Shown one piece after another: positions 16,523 to 27,830 of a DNA stretch of 51,712 nucleotides. Position 1 is the stretch's first letter; the number at the start of each line of letters is the position of its first letter. This stretch comes from JBGCDD01 sp045105075. Lineage in GTDB: Bacteria > Pseudomonadota > Alphaproteobacteria > Rhodobacterales > Rhodobacteraceae. Below the pieces are notes generated by a model. It was not told the DNA's origin and did not search any database. It worked only from the letters and a program-made list of their open reading frames with translations. Location of the stretch: contig JBGCDD010000125.1 in the NCBI GenBank assembly GCA_045105075.1, forward strand, positions 1 through 51,712. Reading direction: 5' to 3'. The translations under genes and the position numbers were made by a program.

Positions 16523-17101
16523 TTAGCCGCGCATACGGCGTCGCAAGACCAAAAGCCCCATACCGCTCAGCAACAAAACACCACCAGCCGGAAGCGGAAT
16601 GTTCGGCGGCGGAGGTGTTCCTGCGCCCCGGTAATAGACCGAAGAATGCGACAAACCCTGCTGCGATCCGCCAGGTCCGCTGGTTGACCACAAGCCCGAA
16701 AGCGCCTCGCTTGTGTCCAAAAGGAACGCGGCAAACGAATTGCCCTGCTTCAGTGTGATAATGACCTGAGAATACCCATTTGGATTGTTCAAAGACCAGC
16801 TGTCGGTTCCAAAATTCACCGGCGTGTCGCCATAGCTGATGTTGCCATCACCACCGCCATCGCTCTTGGCCGCCAGGATCCAGTTGGTTTCACCAAACAG
16901 GCTGAAGGCCGCATCGATTGTATTGGTGTCATTGGAATTGGACACACAAGTCACACCAAGCGCCATATCCGGATCGCCTTGGGTCAGTTCATAGTCAACT
17001 GTCTGCGGTCCACCGCTTGATGCAGTGCATGTCAAGGCCATCGCAGAACTGCCCAGCCCCATACCAAGCACTGCGACGGCTGACATCATTAGTTTATGCA
17101 T
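16523..17101 (-). CDS. VPLPA-CTERM sorted exported protein (2)
   Basis: About 192 residues: signal peptide MHKLMMSAVAVLGMGLGSSAMA, a body of about 140 residues and the sorting signal IPLPAGGVLLLSGMGLLV with tail LRRRMRG. The body contains YSQVIITLKQGNSFAAFLLD and GLSHSSVYYR, a pattern I know from many PEP-CTERM-type surface proteins (lectin-like beta-sandwich), so surface or extracellular-matrix placement is expected. ATG at 17101 with gaggtga upstream; a GTG at 17110 is the alternative. Its own terminator follows. It sits opposite to, and inside, the valine gene series. Confidence 0.88.
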   Translation of the reverse strand: MHKLMMSAVAVLGMGLGSSAMALTCTASSGGPQTVDYELTQGDPDMALGVTCVSNSNDTNTIDAAFSLFGETNWILAAKSDGGGDGNISYGDTPVNFGTDSWSLNNPNGYSQVIITLKQGNSFAAFLLDTSEALSGLWSTSGPGGSQQGLSHSSVYYRGAGTPPPPNIPLPAGGVLLLSGMGLLVLRRRMRG

Positions 17102-17405
17102 TTCATTCACCTCGATAACCGTTAATCGGATCGATCAAAAACCCGAACGTGATCGAAACCGCGAGTATATCAACTCAACTTTAATCAAACTGCACGCAGC
17201 TTGACACAAAAAGGCCACAAAAAGGAGCGGCCTTTTCCATGTTTTGCTCTTGCTTTCGCAGAAATGACGAAACAATTCGAAGATTCCCCCCGGTTTGACA
17301 ACCTCTCGCGAACAACGCGACAAGCGCAACGCCCTTGCCGCGAGGCGCTCTTCGTCGTAATTAAACGCACGTTCAATAAACGCGCGACCGGTGAAGGGGA
17401 CCGCT
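17102..17405. other. Divergent intergenic region with an orphan terminator-like hairpin (17209-17236)
   Basis: Between a VPLPA-CTERM gene (leftward) and the acyl-CoA dehydrogenase gene (rightward), aaaaggcc (17209-17216) pairs perfectly with ggcctttt (17229-17236). T-runs flank it on both strands. A terminator is not expected between divergent starts, so it may end a small RNA, attenuate one leader, or insulate the two units. The motif aacgcacgtt near 17365, just ahead of the dehydrogenase gene, is a small palindrome that might be an operator half. Confidence 0.4.
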
Positions 17406-18551
17406 ATGGATTTCGCACTTTCCGAGGAACAAACCGCCATTTTCGACATGGCCCACGGTTTTGGCCAGGACGCCATCGCCCCCAATGCCCGCCAATGGGA
17501 AGCTGACGGCACCATCCCCAAAACCCTCTGGCCCGAGGTCGGCGCGCTTGGTTTTGGTGCGCTCTACATCCCCGAAGACTCCGGCGGCGCAGGTCTCAGC
17601 CGGCTCGATGCCACCCTGGTGTTCGAGGCGCTTTCGATGGCCTGCCCCTCGGTCGCCGCGTTCTTGTCGATCCACAACATGTGCGCCAAAATGCTCGACA
17701 GCTTTGGCGACGACGCGCTGAAATCCCGCGTGATGCCCGACGTTCTGGCGATGAAAACCGTGCTGTCCTATTGCCTGACCGAACCCGGCTCGGGCAGTGA
17801 CGCGGCCGCCCTGAAAACCCGCGCCACGCGCACCAATGACGGCTATGTGCTGAACGGCACCAAGGCGTTCATCTCGGGCGGCGGCTATTCCGACGCCTAT
17901 GTCTGCATGGTGCGCACCGGCGACGACGGCGCCAAGGGCATATCAACACTCTATGTCGAAGACGGCGCGCCGGGGCTGTCCTTTGGCGGGCTCGAGGATA
18001 AAATGGGCTGGCGCAGCCAACCCACCGCGCAAGTGCAGTTTGATGATTGCAAAGTCGCCGCCGGTAATCTGGTGGGCGTTGAGGGCGACGGCTTCAAATA
18101 CGCCATGATGGGGCTGGATGGTGGCCGTCTCAACATCTCTGCCTGTTCGCTTGGGGCGGCGCAAACCGCGCTGAACATGACGCTGGATTACATGGGCGAA
18201 CGCCAGGCTTTTGGCAAATCCATCGACCAGTTTCAGGGCCTGCAATTCCGCCTCGCCGATATGGAGATCGAACTGCAAGCCGCGCGCACTTTCCTGCGTC
18301 AAGCCGCCTGGAAGCTTGACACCGGCGCGCCGGATGCGTCGAAATTCTGCGCCATGGCCAAGAAATTCGTCACTGAAGCAGGCTCCAAAGTGGTCGATCA
18401 ATGCCTGCAACTGCACGGCGGCTATGGCTACCTCGCAGATTACGGCATCGAAAAACTGGTCCGCGATCTGCGCGTGCACCAGATCCTTGAAGGCACCAAC
18501 GAGATCATGCGCGTCATCACCGCCCGCCACCTGCTGGCCGCCCGCGCATGA
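17406..18551 (+). CDS. Acyl-CoA dehydrogenase, probably isobutyryl-CoA dehydrogenase
   Basis: A 381-residue FAD flavoenzyme of the acyl-CoA dehydrogenase family. Visible signatures are LTEPGSGSDAAALKT (FAD and substrate binding), LHGGYGYLADYGIEKLVRDLR and LEGTNEIMR near the C-terminus, where the Glu of EGT is in the position of the catalytic base. Context decides substrate: it overlaps (ATGA) the 3-hydroxyisobutyryl-CoA hydrolase frame and mmsB follows, so oxidation of isobutyryl-CoA to methacrylyl-CoA in valine breakdown is likely. The ATG at 17406 follows gaagggga; the upstream in-frame start (MKGTAM) is rejected. Electrons would go to ETF. Confidence 0.92.
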   Translation: MDFALSEEQTAIFDMAHGFGQDAIAPNARQWEADGTIPKTLWPEVGALGFGALYIPEDSGGAGLSRLDATLVFEALSMACPSVAAFLSIHNMCAKMLDSFGDDALKSRVMPDVLAMKTVLSYCLTEPGSGSDAAALKTRATRTNDGYVLNGTKAFISGGGYSDAYVCMVRTGDDGAKGISTLYVEDGAPGLSFGGLEDKMGWRSQPTAQVQFDDCKVAAGNLVGVEGDGFKYAMMGLDGGRLNISACSLGAAQTALNMTLDYMGERQAFGKSIDQFQGLQFRLADMEIELQAARTFLRQAAWKLDTGAPDASKFCAMAKKFVTEAGSKVVDQCLQLHGGYGYLADYGIEKLVRDLRVHQILEGTNEIMRVITARHLLAARA

Positions 18552-20464
18552 GCGATATCGAGATCCGCATCACCGGGCGCGCCGGGCGCATCACGCTGAA
18601 CCGTCCCGACGCACTGAATGCCATGACCTATCAGATGTGCATGGCCATCGACGCGGCGATCGACGGCTGGCGCGATGACGACCATGTGGACTGTGTGGTG
18701 ATCGACGCCGCCGGTGAACGCGCGTTTTGCTCGGGCGGCGACATCGCCGAACTCTACGCCACAGGCACCGCTGGGAACTATGCCTACGGGCAAAAATTCT
18801 GGGCCGACGAATACCACCTGAACTCCAAATTGTTCAACTATCCCAAACCTCTGGTGTCCTTCCTGCAAGGGTTCACCATGGGCGGCGGCGTCGGCATCGG
18901 TTGTCACGGCAGCCACCGCATCGTGGGTGAGACCAGCCAGATCGCGATGCCCGAATGCGGCATCGGGTTGGTGCCCGATGTGGGCGGCTCACTCATGCTG
19001 GCATTGGCACCGGGGCGCTTAGGCGAATACCTGGGCACCACCGCCACCCGCATGGGTCCGGCTGATGCGATCTTTGCCGGTTTTGCCGACCATTTCATCC
19101 CGCAAGACGCCTGGCCCGCCTTGATCACAACGCTGGAAAACGGCGCCGACATCGACATCATCGCAGCCGAGGCGCAAACCCCGCCCAAAGGCACGCTCGA
19201 GCCGCAACTCGACCTGATCAACGCCACCTTTGGCGGCGAATCCCTGACCGACATCCGCAACACGCTAAACGCCAGTGACAATGATTTCGCCCGCGACGCG
19301 CTGAAAAAGCTGACCCGCTGCGCGCCGCTGTCCGCCGCCTGCACGGTCGAGATCATTCACCGGCTGCGCGGCCCATCCCTCAGCATGGAAAAAGCGCTCG
19401 ATCTGGAGTACCGTTTCACTTACCGCGCCATGGAACACGGCGATTTTCTGGAAGGCATCCGCGCCCAGATCATCGACAAAGACCGCACGCCGCACTGGCA
19501 ATTTGCCCAAAGCGATGTGCCTGCCGTCGCGGTCAGCAAAATGCTGCGCCCGCTTGGCGACGCGGCCCTGGATTTCAAAAAGGAGAGCGTTATGAAAATC
19601 GGCTTTATCGGATTGGGCAATATGGGCGCGCCCATTGCCGCCAACCTCGCGGCCGCAGGGCACGCTGTGACGGGCTTTGACACGGCCGACGTTACTGTCG
19701 ATGCAGTAGCGTCCGTCGACAGCGCCGAAGCCGCCGCCCGCGACGCCGACATCGTGATCACCATGCTGCCCAACGGCGACATTTTACGCGCCGTCGCCGC
19801 CCAGATCCTACCTGTGATGAGCCCCGGCGCGGTTCTGATTGATTGCTCCACTGTCGATGTCGAAAGCGCCCGCGCGGTCGCGCAAGATGCTGAAACAAAG
19901 CAGATTCTCAGCGTCGATGCGCCCGTGTCCGGCGGCATTGGCGGCGCCTCAGCCGGCACGCTCACCTTCATGGCCGGAGGCAGCGCGGACGCTTTTGCCA
20001 AAGCCGCGCCCCTGTTTGACATCATGGGCCAAAAGGCCGTGCATTGCGGCGACGCCGGCGCCGGCCAAGCCGCCAAAATCTGCAACAACATGATCCTCGG
20101 TGTGACCATGATCGCCACCTGCGAAGCCTTCGCGCTGGCCGACAAACTTGGGCTGGACCGGCAGAAAATGTTTGATGTGGTCAGCACGTCCTCGGGTTAC
20201 AGCTGGACCATGAACGCCTATTGCCCCGCGCCCGGCATCGGCCCCAACAGCCCCGCAGACAATGACTACACCCCCGGTTTTGCCGCCGATCTGATGCTGA
20301 AAGACCTGCGTTTGTCGCAACATGCGGCCATTTCCGCCGATGCCGACACCCCCATGGGCGCGCTGGCTCAGGCGCTTTATGCGCAGTTTGTCGAAGACGA
20401 AGACGGCGCCGGACGTGACTTTAGCGCGATGTTGCCGCGGTTTGAAAAACGCAGCCGCACCTGA
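18548..20464 (+). CDS. In-frame fusion: 3-hydroxyisobutyryl-CoA hydrolase + 3-hydroxyisobutyrate dehydrogenase
   Basis: One uninterrupted 638-codon frame. Residues 1-348 are a crotonase-fold protein of the HIBCH type (RITLNRPDALNAM, ERAFCSGGDIAELY, FTMGGGVGIGCHGSHRI, MPECGIGLVPDVGG). Residues 349-638 are a full 290-residue MmsB: MKIGFIGLGNMGAPIAANLA for NAD, DAPVSGGIGGASAGTLTFM for substrate, and the catalytic Lys in GQAAKICNNM. The two activities are consecutive valine steps (hydrolysis to 3-hydroxyisobutyrate, then oxidation to methylmalonate semialdehyde). They are usually separate genes; here no stop separates them, and codons AAA AAG GAG at the joint are each one substitution from a stop. 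The internal ribosome site is kept. ATGA overlap with the dehydrogenase gene upstream. Sequencing error is possible. Confidence 0.88.
   Translation: MSDIEIRITGRAGRITLNRPDALNAMTYQMCMAIDAAIDGWRDDDHVDCVVIDAAGERAFCSGGDIAELYATGTAGNYAYGQKFWADEYHLNSKLFNYPKPLVSFLQGFTMGGGVGIGCHGSHRIVGETSQIAMPECGIGLVPDVGGSLMLALAPGRLGEYLGTTATRMGPADAIFAGFADHFIPQDAWPALITTLENGADIDIIAAEAQTPPKGTLEPQLDLINATFGGESLTDIRNTLNASDNDFARDALKKLTRCAPLSAACTVEIIHRLRGPSLSMEKALDLEYRFTYRAMEHGDFLEGIRAQIIDKDRTPHWQFAQSDVPAVAVSKMLRPLGDAALDFKKESVMKIGFIGLGNMGAPIAANLAAAGHAVTGFDTADVTVDAVASVDSAEAAARDADIVITMLPNGDILRAVAAQILPVMSPGAVLIDCSTVDVESARAVAQDAETKQILSVDAPVSGGIGGASAGTLTFMAGGSADAFAKAAPLFDIMGQKAVHCGDAGAGQAAKICNNMILGVTMIATCEAFALADKLGLDRQKMFDVVSTSSGYSWTMNAYCPAPGIGPNSPADNDYTPGFAADLMLKDLRLSQHAAISADADTPMGALAQALYAQFVEDEDGAGRDFSAMLPRFEKRSRT
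19581..19594 (+). promoter_or_regulatory. Internal ribosome-binding site and ATG for mmsB inside the fused frame
   Basis: aggagagcgtt followed by ATG (19592-19594) is a strong Shine-Dalgarno at normal spacing. It begins a complete MmsB in the same frame as the upstream hydrolase, so free MmsB can be made even if the hydrolase frame reads through. Confidence 0.75.
19592..20464 (+). other. mmsB: MmsB-encoding half of the fused frame (3-hydroxyisobutyrate dehydrogenase)
   Basis: A full-length 290-residue 3-hydroxyisobutyrate dehydrogenase if translation starts at the internal ATG. Rossmann motif GLGNMG at residues 7-12, SGG substrate motif and the GxxxKxxNN catalytic helix are all intact. It would supply methylmalonate semialdehyde to MmsA. 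Listed separately because the independent start is as credible as the fusion. Confidence 0.8.
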
Positions 20465-20472
20465 CATGAAGA

Positions 20473-20505
20473 AGCCGCCCCAAAACCTTGGAGCGGCTCA
20501 TTTTT
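20473..20505 (+). terminator. Intrinsic terminator after mmsB
   Basis: Stem agccgc / gcggct, partly extended by cc/gg pairs, followed by catttttctc. It starts 9 bases after the TGA and lies between mmsB and the convergent VPLPA-CTERM gene. Confidence 0.75.
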
Positions 20506-20521
20506 CTCAGGTCGCTTAGGC

Positions 20522-21091
20522 TCAGGCCTTGCGCTTCTTGCGACGTGCCACAAAGCCCGCAAGCGCCAGTCCACCGGCCAGCAATGGCATCGACGCCGGG
20601 ATCGGTACGCCTGCGACCACTGTGTCAAAGCTGAAGTTCTGATAGGCGAATCCCGCCCCGGTCGAGCTGTCATCAAACACAAGGCTTGTGATGTTGCCCG
20701 ACGCGGTAAAATCCGCAACGCCAGCCATGGTATTGAACGTCAGCAAGCCAACTTGCGATGCGCCGTTGAACGCTGCGATGGTCACGTTGTCGCCCGGATC
20801 AAAGACCGAAACGTCAAAGCTCAGGTTTTCAACAATGTCATTGAACGCCAGGATGCCATCGCCTTCACAGCTGGTCTGAGCCGCGTTCGAAAAGCAAATC
20901 CCGTTGGCACCAGGGTCCAGCACGGCAAAACCGCCGGGCGTTGTTGACGTCAAAGTGGCATTGCCGATCATCACAGTTGCAGCCGAGTCACCAAGACCGA
21001 GGCCATTGAAGTCCAAGGTGTCAGCAACGGCGGGCGCGCTCAAAACGGCCATAACAGCGCCGCCGAGTGCGATCGATTTCAAAAAACTCAT
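20522..21091 (-). CDS. VPLPA-CTERM sorted exported protein (3)
   Basis: About 189 residues: signal peptide MSFLKSIALGGAVMAVLSAPAVA, a body starting DTLDFNGLGLGDSAA with CFSNAAQTSCEGDG (two cysteines likely bridged), and a C-terminal VPIPASMPLLAGGLALAGF followed by VARRKKRKA. The motif is a VPIPA variant of the same sorting class. The body looks like an all-beta surface module but I cannot name it. The ATG at 21091 is preceded by ggagagatttgag; an ATG five codons earlier overlaps that site. It is convergent with mmsB and probably monocistronic. Confidence 0.85.
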   Translation of the reverse strand: MSFLKSIALGGAVMAVLSAPAVADTLDFNGLGLGDSAATVMIGNATLTSTTPGGFAVLDPGANGICFSNAAQTSCEGDGILAFNDIVENLSFDVSVFDPGDNVTIAAFNGASQVGLLTFNTMAGVADFTASGNITSLVFDDSSTGAGFAYQNFSFDTVVAGVPIPASMPLLAGGLALAGFVARRKKRKA

Positions 21092-21413
21092 CTCAAATCT
21101 CTCCAAATAGTTATTTCCGGCTTAACCATCGCACACGGAAACCATGCGCTATGTAATCCTGGTCACATTCTAGACACATTTCTTGAAAACCCAAGCTGCT
21201 TGAAATTCCACTGATTTTGGGCGCCTTTAGCAACATCTGGCGCAACAATGTCCAGGTGTTTTTCGAATTGATGCGCGCTGGTGAACAATCACCCTTCAAC
21301 GCCTTCGAATCACCCAATTTTTCTTCAAATCTCCTTAAAATCTCCCTCGAATTGTTCGCCTCGCGGGTCATGCAAAGTGGGCAGGTGTTCCCAATCTCCT
21401 GCGCGGAGCCCAG
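21092..21413. other. Divergent intergenic region, 322 bases
   Basis: Separates the third VPLPA-CTERM gene (leftward) from the Hint protein gene (rightward). I see no ORF with a ribosome site, and no repeat or clear promoter consensus. It must hold the two divergent promoters. AT-rich tracts (aatttttcttcaaatctcc) lie near 21320. Confidence 0.5.
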
Positions 21414-23018
21414 ATGCCTTTAGCGACCGAACTGCCAATCCAGACCAACGCCACTGCCGAGCAGATGGCGGCCGAGATCTTTGGCTCGGGGATCACGGTC
21501 AATTCTGCCACCTACTCCGGCGATCCGCTGTCATCGGGCATCTACACCAATGGCGACACCATTTCGCCTGACGCCACGCCCGGCGACAGCGGTGTGATTT
21601 TATCGACCGGACACGCCGAAGACTTCACCAATGACAGCGGCACGACCAACACCAACATCTCGGGAAGCACATCGACCAACACTGTTGATGGCATTGACGG
21701 CGACGACGATTTTGACGATTTGGCCGGCGCGTTCACCCGCGACGCTGCGATCCTCGAGGTTACTTTCACGCCGCTGGGTGATACGATCACGCTCGATTTC
21801 GTGCTCAGTTCCGAGGAATATCCAGAGTTCATCAACTCGGTTTACAACGACGTGGTTGGCGTTTGGGTGAATGACGTGCAGGCCACCGTGACAGTCGGCG
21901 ATGGCTCGGCCTCGATCGGCAACATCAACGGCGGCGCCACGCAGAACATTTATAACGACAACACCGGCGACCAGTTCAATACCGAAATGGACGGCTTCAC
22001 GGTCACCCTCACATTCGTGGCACCGGTGACGCCAGGCGAGGAGAACACGCTGAAAGTTGGCGTCGCAGATGTGGGTGACGCAAGCTATGACACCAACCTT
22101 CTGATCGCCGGCGGGTCCGTACAATCAACCATCATCGCCCAGGATGATGAGGTTACCCTGGGCCATAACGACACCAAGACGCTTGACGTTTTGGACAATG
22201 ACAGTTCGACCGGCGGCACGCTGACAATCACCCATATCAACGGCACCGCAGTAATCGCCGGGCAAAGCATCACGCTTGCGACGGGTCAGGTGATCACGCT
22301 GAACGGCGATGGCACAATCACCGTGGAGGGCGATTCAGATGCCGAGACGATCTATTTCAACTACTCCATCGAGGATCAGGCCGGCAACACCGACACCGCC
22401 ATTGTCGAGATCGAGCAGATCCCCTGTTTCACCGCCGGCACATTGATCGAAACCAACGATGGCCCCCGCCAGATCGAAACCCTGCAACCGGGCGATCTGA
22501 TCATGACCCGCGACGCCGGTGCCTTGCCGCTGCGGTGGATCGGACAGAACCGCGTAAACGCACGTGGACCCCACTGTCCGGTTTTGCTGCGCGCCGGTGT
22601 GTTGGGTTTGAACTCGGATCTGCGGGTGTCGCAACAGCACCGTATTTTGCTGTCAGGACCATTGTGTCAGTTGTTGTTTTCGACGCCCGAAGTCCTGGTG
22701 AAGTCAAAAGATCTGCTGCCTTTATCCGGTGTGTCTTTGGACACGTCCTATCGAGATATCACCTATTGCCACCTCTTGTTTGATCAGCACCAGATCGTGA
22801 AAACCCAGGGTTTGGACAGCGAAAGTTATTTGCCCGGGCCCGCCACAATGTCCGGATTTGACGCGGCGACCCAATCTGAAATCCTGACTTTGTTTCCACA
22901 ATTATCGTCGATGGGTTACGGCTATGGACCAGCCGCGCGGCCGGTTTTGAAAACGTTTGAAGCCCAGTTATTGATCGCGATGATGGCCAACCAGCACGAC
23001 TTGCTCCAAGCTGCCTGA
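21414..23018 (+). CDS. Choice-of-anchor L and Hint domain protein, putative secreted surface protein
   Basis: A 534-residue acidic protein. Residues 15-235 match the choice-of-anchor L domain (SGVILSTGHAEDF, LDFVLSSEEYPEFINS, VVGVWVN). Residues 240-335 look like a cadherin-like or VCBS-type beta module (QDDEVTLGHNDTKTLDVLDN). From Cys338 (IPCFTAGTLIET) there is a Hedgehog/intein-type Hint_2 domain, continuing DGPRQIETLQPGDLIMTRD and VSQQHRILLSG. There is no signal peptide; Roseobacter proteins of this kind are usually thought to leave by type I secretion. Hint domains can self-cleave at the N-terminal Cys, which could release or anchor the N-terminal part. The ATG has gcggag upstream. Confidence 0.85.
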   Translation: MPLATELPIQTNATAEQMAAEIFGSGITVNSATYSGDPLSSGIYTNGDTISPDATPGDSGVILSTGHAEDFTNDSGTTNTNISGSTSTNTVDGIDGDDDFDDLAGAFTRDAAILEVTFTPLGDTITLDFVLSSEEYPEFINSVYNDVVGVWVNDVQATVTVGDGSASIGNINGGATQNIYNDNTGDQFNTEMDGFTVTLTFVAPVTPGEENTLKVGVADVGDASYDTNLLIAGGSVQSTIIAQDDEVTLGHNDTKTLDVLDNDSSTGGTLTITHINGTAVIAGQSITLATGQVITLNGDGTITVEGDSDAETIYFNYSIEDQAGNTDTAIVEIEQIPCFTAGTLIETNDGPRQIETLQPGDLIMTRDAGALPLRWIGQNRVNARGPHCPVLLRAGVLGLNSDLRVSQQHRILLSGPLCQLLFSTPEVLVKSKDLLPLSGVSLDTSYRDITYCHLLFDQHQIVKTQGLDSESYLPGPATMSGFDAATQSEILTLFPQLSSMGYGYGPAARPVLKTFEAQLLIAMMANQHDLLQAA

Positions 23019-23033
23019 AATAGGTTTAAAAAA

Positions 23034-23076
23034 CCTGTACAAAATTCACCTCAAGCGGGTGAATATGTACAGTTTT
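23034..23076. terminator. Bidirectional terminator between the Hint gene and uvrA
   Basis: Two stacked stems, ctgtaca/tgtacag and attcacc/ggtgaat, with flanking A-run on the left and T-run (tttt) on the right. It fits the convergent ends at 23018 and 23092. Confidence 0.85.
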
Positions 23077-23091
23077 CAAAAACCGGACCTA

Positions 23092-25944
<2,853 letters not shown>

Positions 25945-26022
25945 GGTGCCCCCGTTAACGGATAAGACATAGGTCAGATGTTATGAGTCTCCAACCCATA
26001 TTTGCGAACGGAGGGGGAACAT

Positions 26023-27177
26023 TTATCCACAGGCGGCACGCCGATGCGCCATCCATGCATGCAACGCCGCCCCTGCGGAAAAAAGCACCACGGCAAAAAT
26101 GGCAAAACCGGTGATCTGCCACGCGGCCACGAGGGCGGCCAACAGCGGTGTGCCGCAGGTCGTGCCGATGTTTCCCATTTGGGCCAGAGCTCCGTTTGCC
26201 TTGGCTTGGGCGCTGGGGTCCGGGTTCAATTGGGCGATCGCGGCGAAGCTGGCGCCCTGCACCAACCCCAAGGCCAAAGCCAACGCAAGATAAGGCAACG
26301 CAGAGGTCGGCCAGACCCAAAGGACACCAGACAGAACCAGCGACAGCAAAAAACCAGTTTGGATGATCGCCACGGCAGACCCGCGTCGCAGCAACCAAAC
26401 CCCCAGTGTCATCGAACAGGCAATCCCAACCAGCGGCATGGCACCGATCACGCTGGCGCGGATGGTTTCAGGCAAAAAGCTGGGCATGATCGTCAGAATC
26501 GCCACAAAAGCGCCGGCATAGCAAACCCAGCCCAAGGCGGGCGCATTCAGGAACGGAGATTGATAGATTGTCACATGATCGCGCAGCAGGCCCCCAAAGG
26601 ACAGCGCGACATGCGGCGCCGGCGGATCACGCGGCAACATAACAGCCACTACCACCGCCATCGCAGCCATGTAGGTCGCATGTGCAAACAGCACTGCGCC
26701 GATGCCGTAACGCTGCGCCAGTGGATCCCCCAGCCAGACAAGGGCGGCAAATGCGACGCCAAAAAACGTGCTCCAAAGCGATAGGGTCAACCCGCGATGG
26801 CGCGCGGCGCTAAGCTGCGCAATCAATGTTGGCGCCGCCACGACAATGGCCAAATGCGACACACCTTCCAACGCGCGGCTGGCCAACATCAACCCGATCG
26901 GCGGCAGACTGGCCTGATAGGCAGACATCACCGCGCCCAAAAGCAAAGCGCCGACCAACGCGCGGCGAAACCCAACGCTGGCCACCAAAAGTCCGGCGGT
27001 AACCCCAAAAACCACGCCGACCAAACCGACCAGCGAAACGATAAAACCCACCGCGACGCCGCTGCCATAAGTTTCGGACAGATAGGGGAAGCCCACTGCC
27101 ATTTTGCCGAACTGTGCGGCTGCGCCCAACCCGGCGGCCCACAACCCAATCACCCTGGGAAACGCGGTTTTGACCAT
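26023..27177 (-). CDS. MFS transporter (1)
   Basis: A 384-residue inner-membrane protein with about 12 hydrophobic helices and a short cytoplasmic loop GFRRALVGALLLGA between helices 2 and 3, in the position of MFS motif A. Substrate cannot be read from sequence. Its ATG at 27177 shares a base with the TGA of the upstream methyltransferase gene (TGATG), so the two are translationally coupled. A role in exporting or importing a methylated small molecule is possible, but that rests only on coupling. Confidence 0.88.
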   Translation of the reverse strand: MVKTAFPRVIGLWAAGLGAAAQFGKMAVGFPYLSETYGSGVAVGFIVSLVGLVGVVFGVTAGLLVASVGFRRALVGALLLGAVMSAYQASLPPIGLMLASRALEGVSHLAIVVAAPTLIAQLSAARHRGLTLSLWSTFFGVAFAALVWLGDPLAQRYGIGAVLFAHATYMAAMAVVVAVMLPRDPPAPHVALSFGGLLRDHVTIYQSPFLNAPALGWVCYAGAFVAILTIMPSFLPETIRASVIGAMPLVGIACSMTLGVWLLRRGSAVAIIQTGFLLSLVLSGVLWVWPTSALPYLALALALGLVQGASFAAIAQLNPDPSAQAKANGALAQMGNIGTTCGTPLLAALVAAWQITGFAIFAVVLFSAGAALHAWMAHRRAACG

Positions 27178-27734
27178 CAGGTTTTTTGCGCCATAGCCCA
27201 GGCACAGATCGGCATTTCAGGATCATTTTCAAGGGGATCGCGCGACTTGTCGAACACCGGTGGCCAGTCGGTTTCCATGTTGCGCAAGGCAGCATTGCGG
27301 TTGCCCCATTGCTTGGAGCGGATGTGATCGGAATCAAAACCCGCTTCGATCAACAGATTGCGCAAGCCGCGCGCCGACCAGCGCGAACAGTCGTTGGGTG
27401 CGGCATGAAAGGGGATGAAAAAAGGCACGGCAACCCAAAAATGCCCACCCTTTTTCAACATTTTGTAAACGTTCTGCGTGGCACGATAAGGACGGTCCAA
27501 ATGCTCCCACACTTGATTGGCGAGAATCAGATCGAATTTCATCACTTTGCCCGCGTCCTGAAACGGCGCGTCGCAGATGTCATATTCGGGGTAAATGAAC
27601 TGTTGATAGCTGCGAAACGGGAACATGCGGCCCCATTTTCCCGAAATCTCGGCCACATCCAGCGTTTCCGGGTCCAGCGCGTTGATCATTTTGCGGCTGG
27701 AACGGCCCATGATGATGCGGTTGAGACTGGCCAC
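27177..27734 (-). CDS. Class I SAM-dependent methyltransferase
   Basis: A 185-residue methyltransferase-fold protein. LDVAEISGKWG stands where motif I normally lies (EISG variant), followed by FDLILANQVWEHLDRPYRAT (motif II region) and LKKGGHFWVAVPF (motif III). It begins with a GTG at 27734 (product MASLNRIIMGRSSRKMINAL); aaaggg lies just upstream. An ATG eight codons in is a weaker candidate. It is short for a full methyltransferase, but such compact forms exist. Coupled to the downstream MFS gene. Substrate unknown. Confidence 0.85.
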   Translation of the reverse strand: MASLNRIIMGRSSRKMINALDPETLDVAEISGKWGRMFPFRSYQQFIYPEYDICDAPFQDAGKVMKFDLILANQVWEHLDRPYRATQNVYKMLKKGGHFWVAVPFFIPFHAAPNDCSRWSARGLRNLLIEAGFDSDHIRSKQWGNRNAALRNMETDWPPVFDKSRDPLENDPEMPICAWAMAQKT

Positions 27735-27764
27735 GGCTGCCCTTTGCTGTCAGCGACCAAATGC

Positions 27765-27800
27765 AAAACGGCCCTGCGGAGGCAAAGCACCACAGGGCCG
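27765..27800 (-). terminator. Intrinsic terminator of the fourth VPLPA-CTERM gene
   Basis: On the minus strand cggccctg and cagggccg form an 8-bp stem followed by ttttgc. It lies 30 bases after the stop at 27831 and just before the methyltransferase start, insulating that gene. Confidence 0.85.
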
Positions 27801-27830
27801 GAGCAGTTGCAAGCCCGAAGGCGGTTGCCC

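Noticed and set aside
16185..16526. 113-codon plus-strand frame between two VPLPA-CTERM genes
   Set aside because: Runs through the terminator of the minus-strand gene and has no ribosome site.
19573..19594. Treating the HIBCH-MmsB joint as a certain sequencing error
   Set aside because: A frameshift is not needed: both halves are in the same frame and full length. A single-base substitution error remains possible, so it is reported as a fusion with that caveat.
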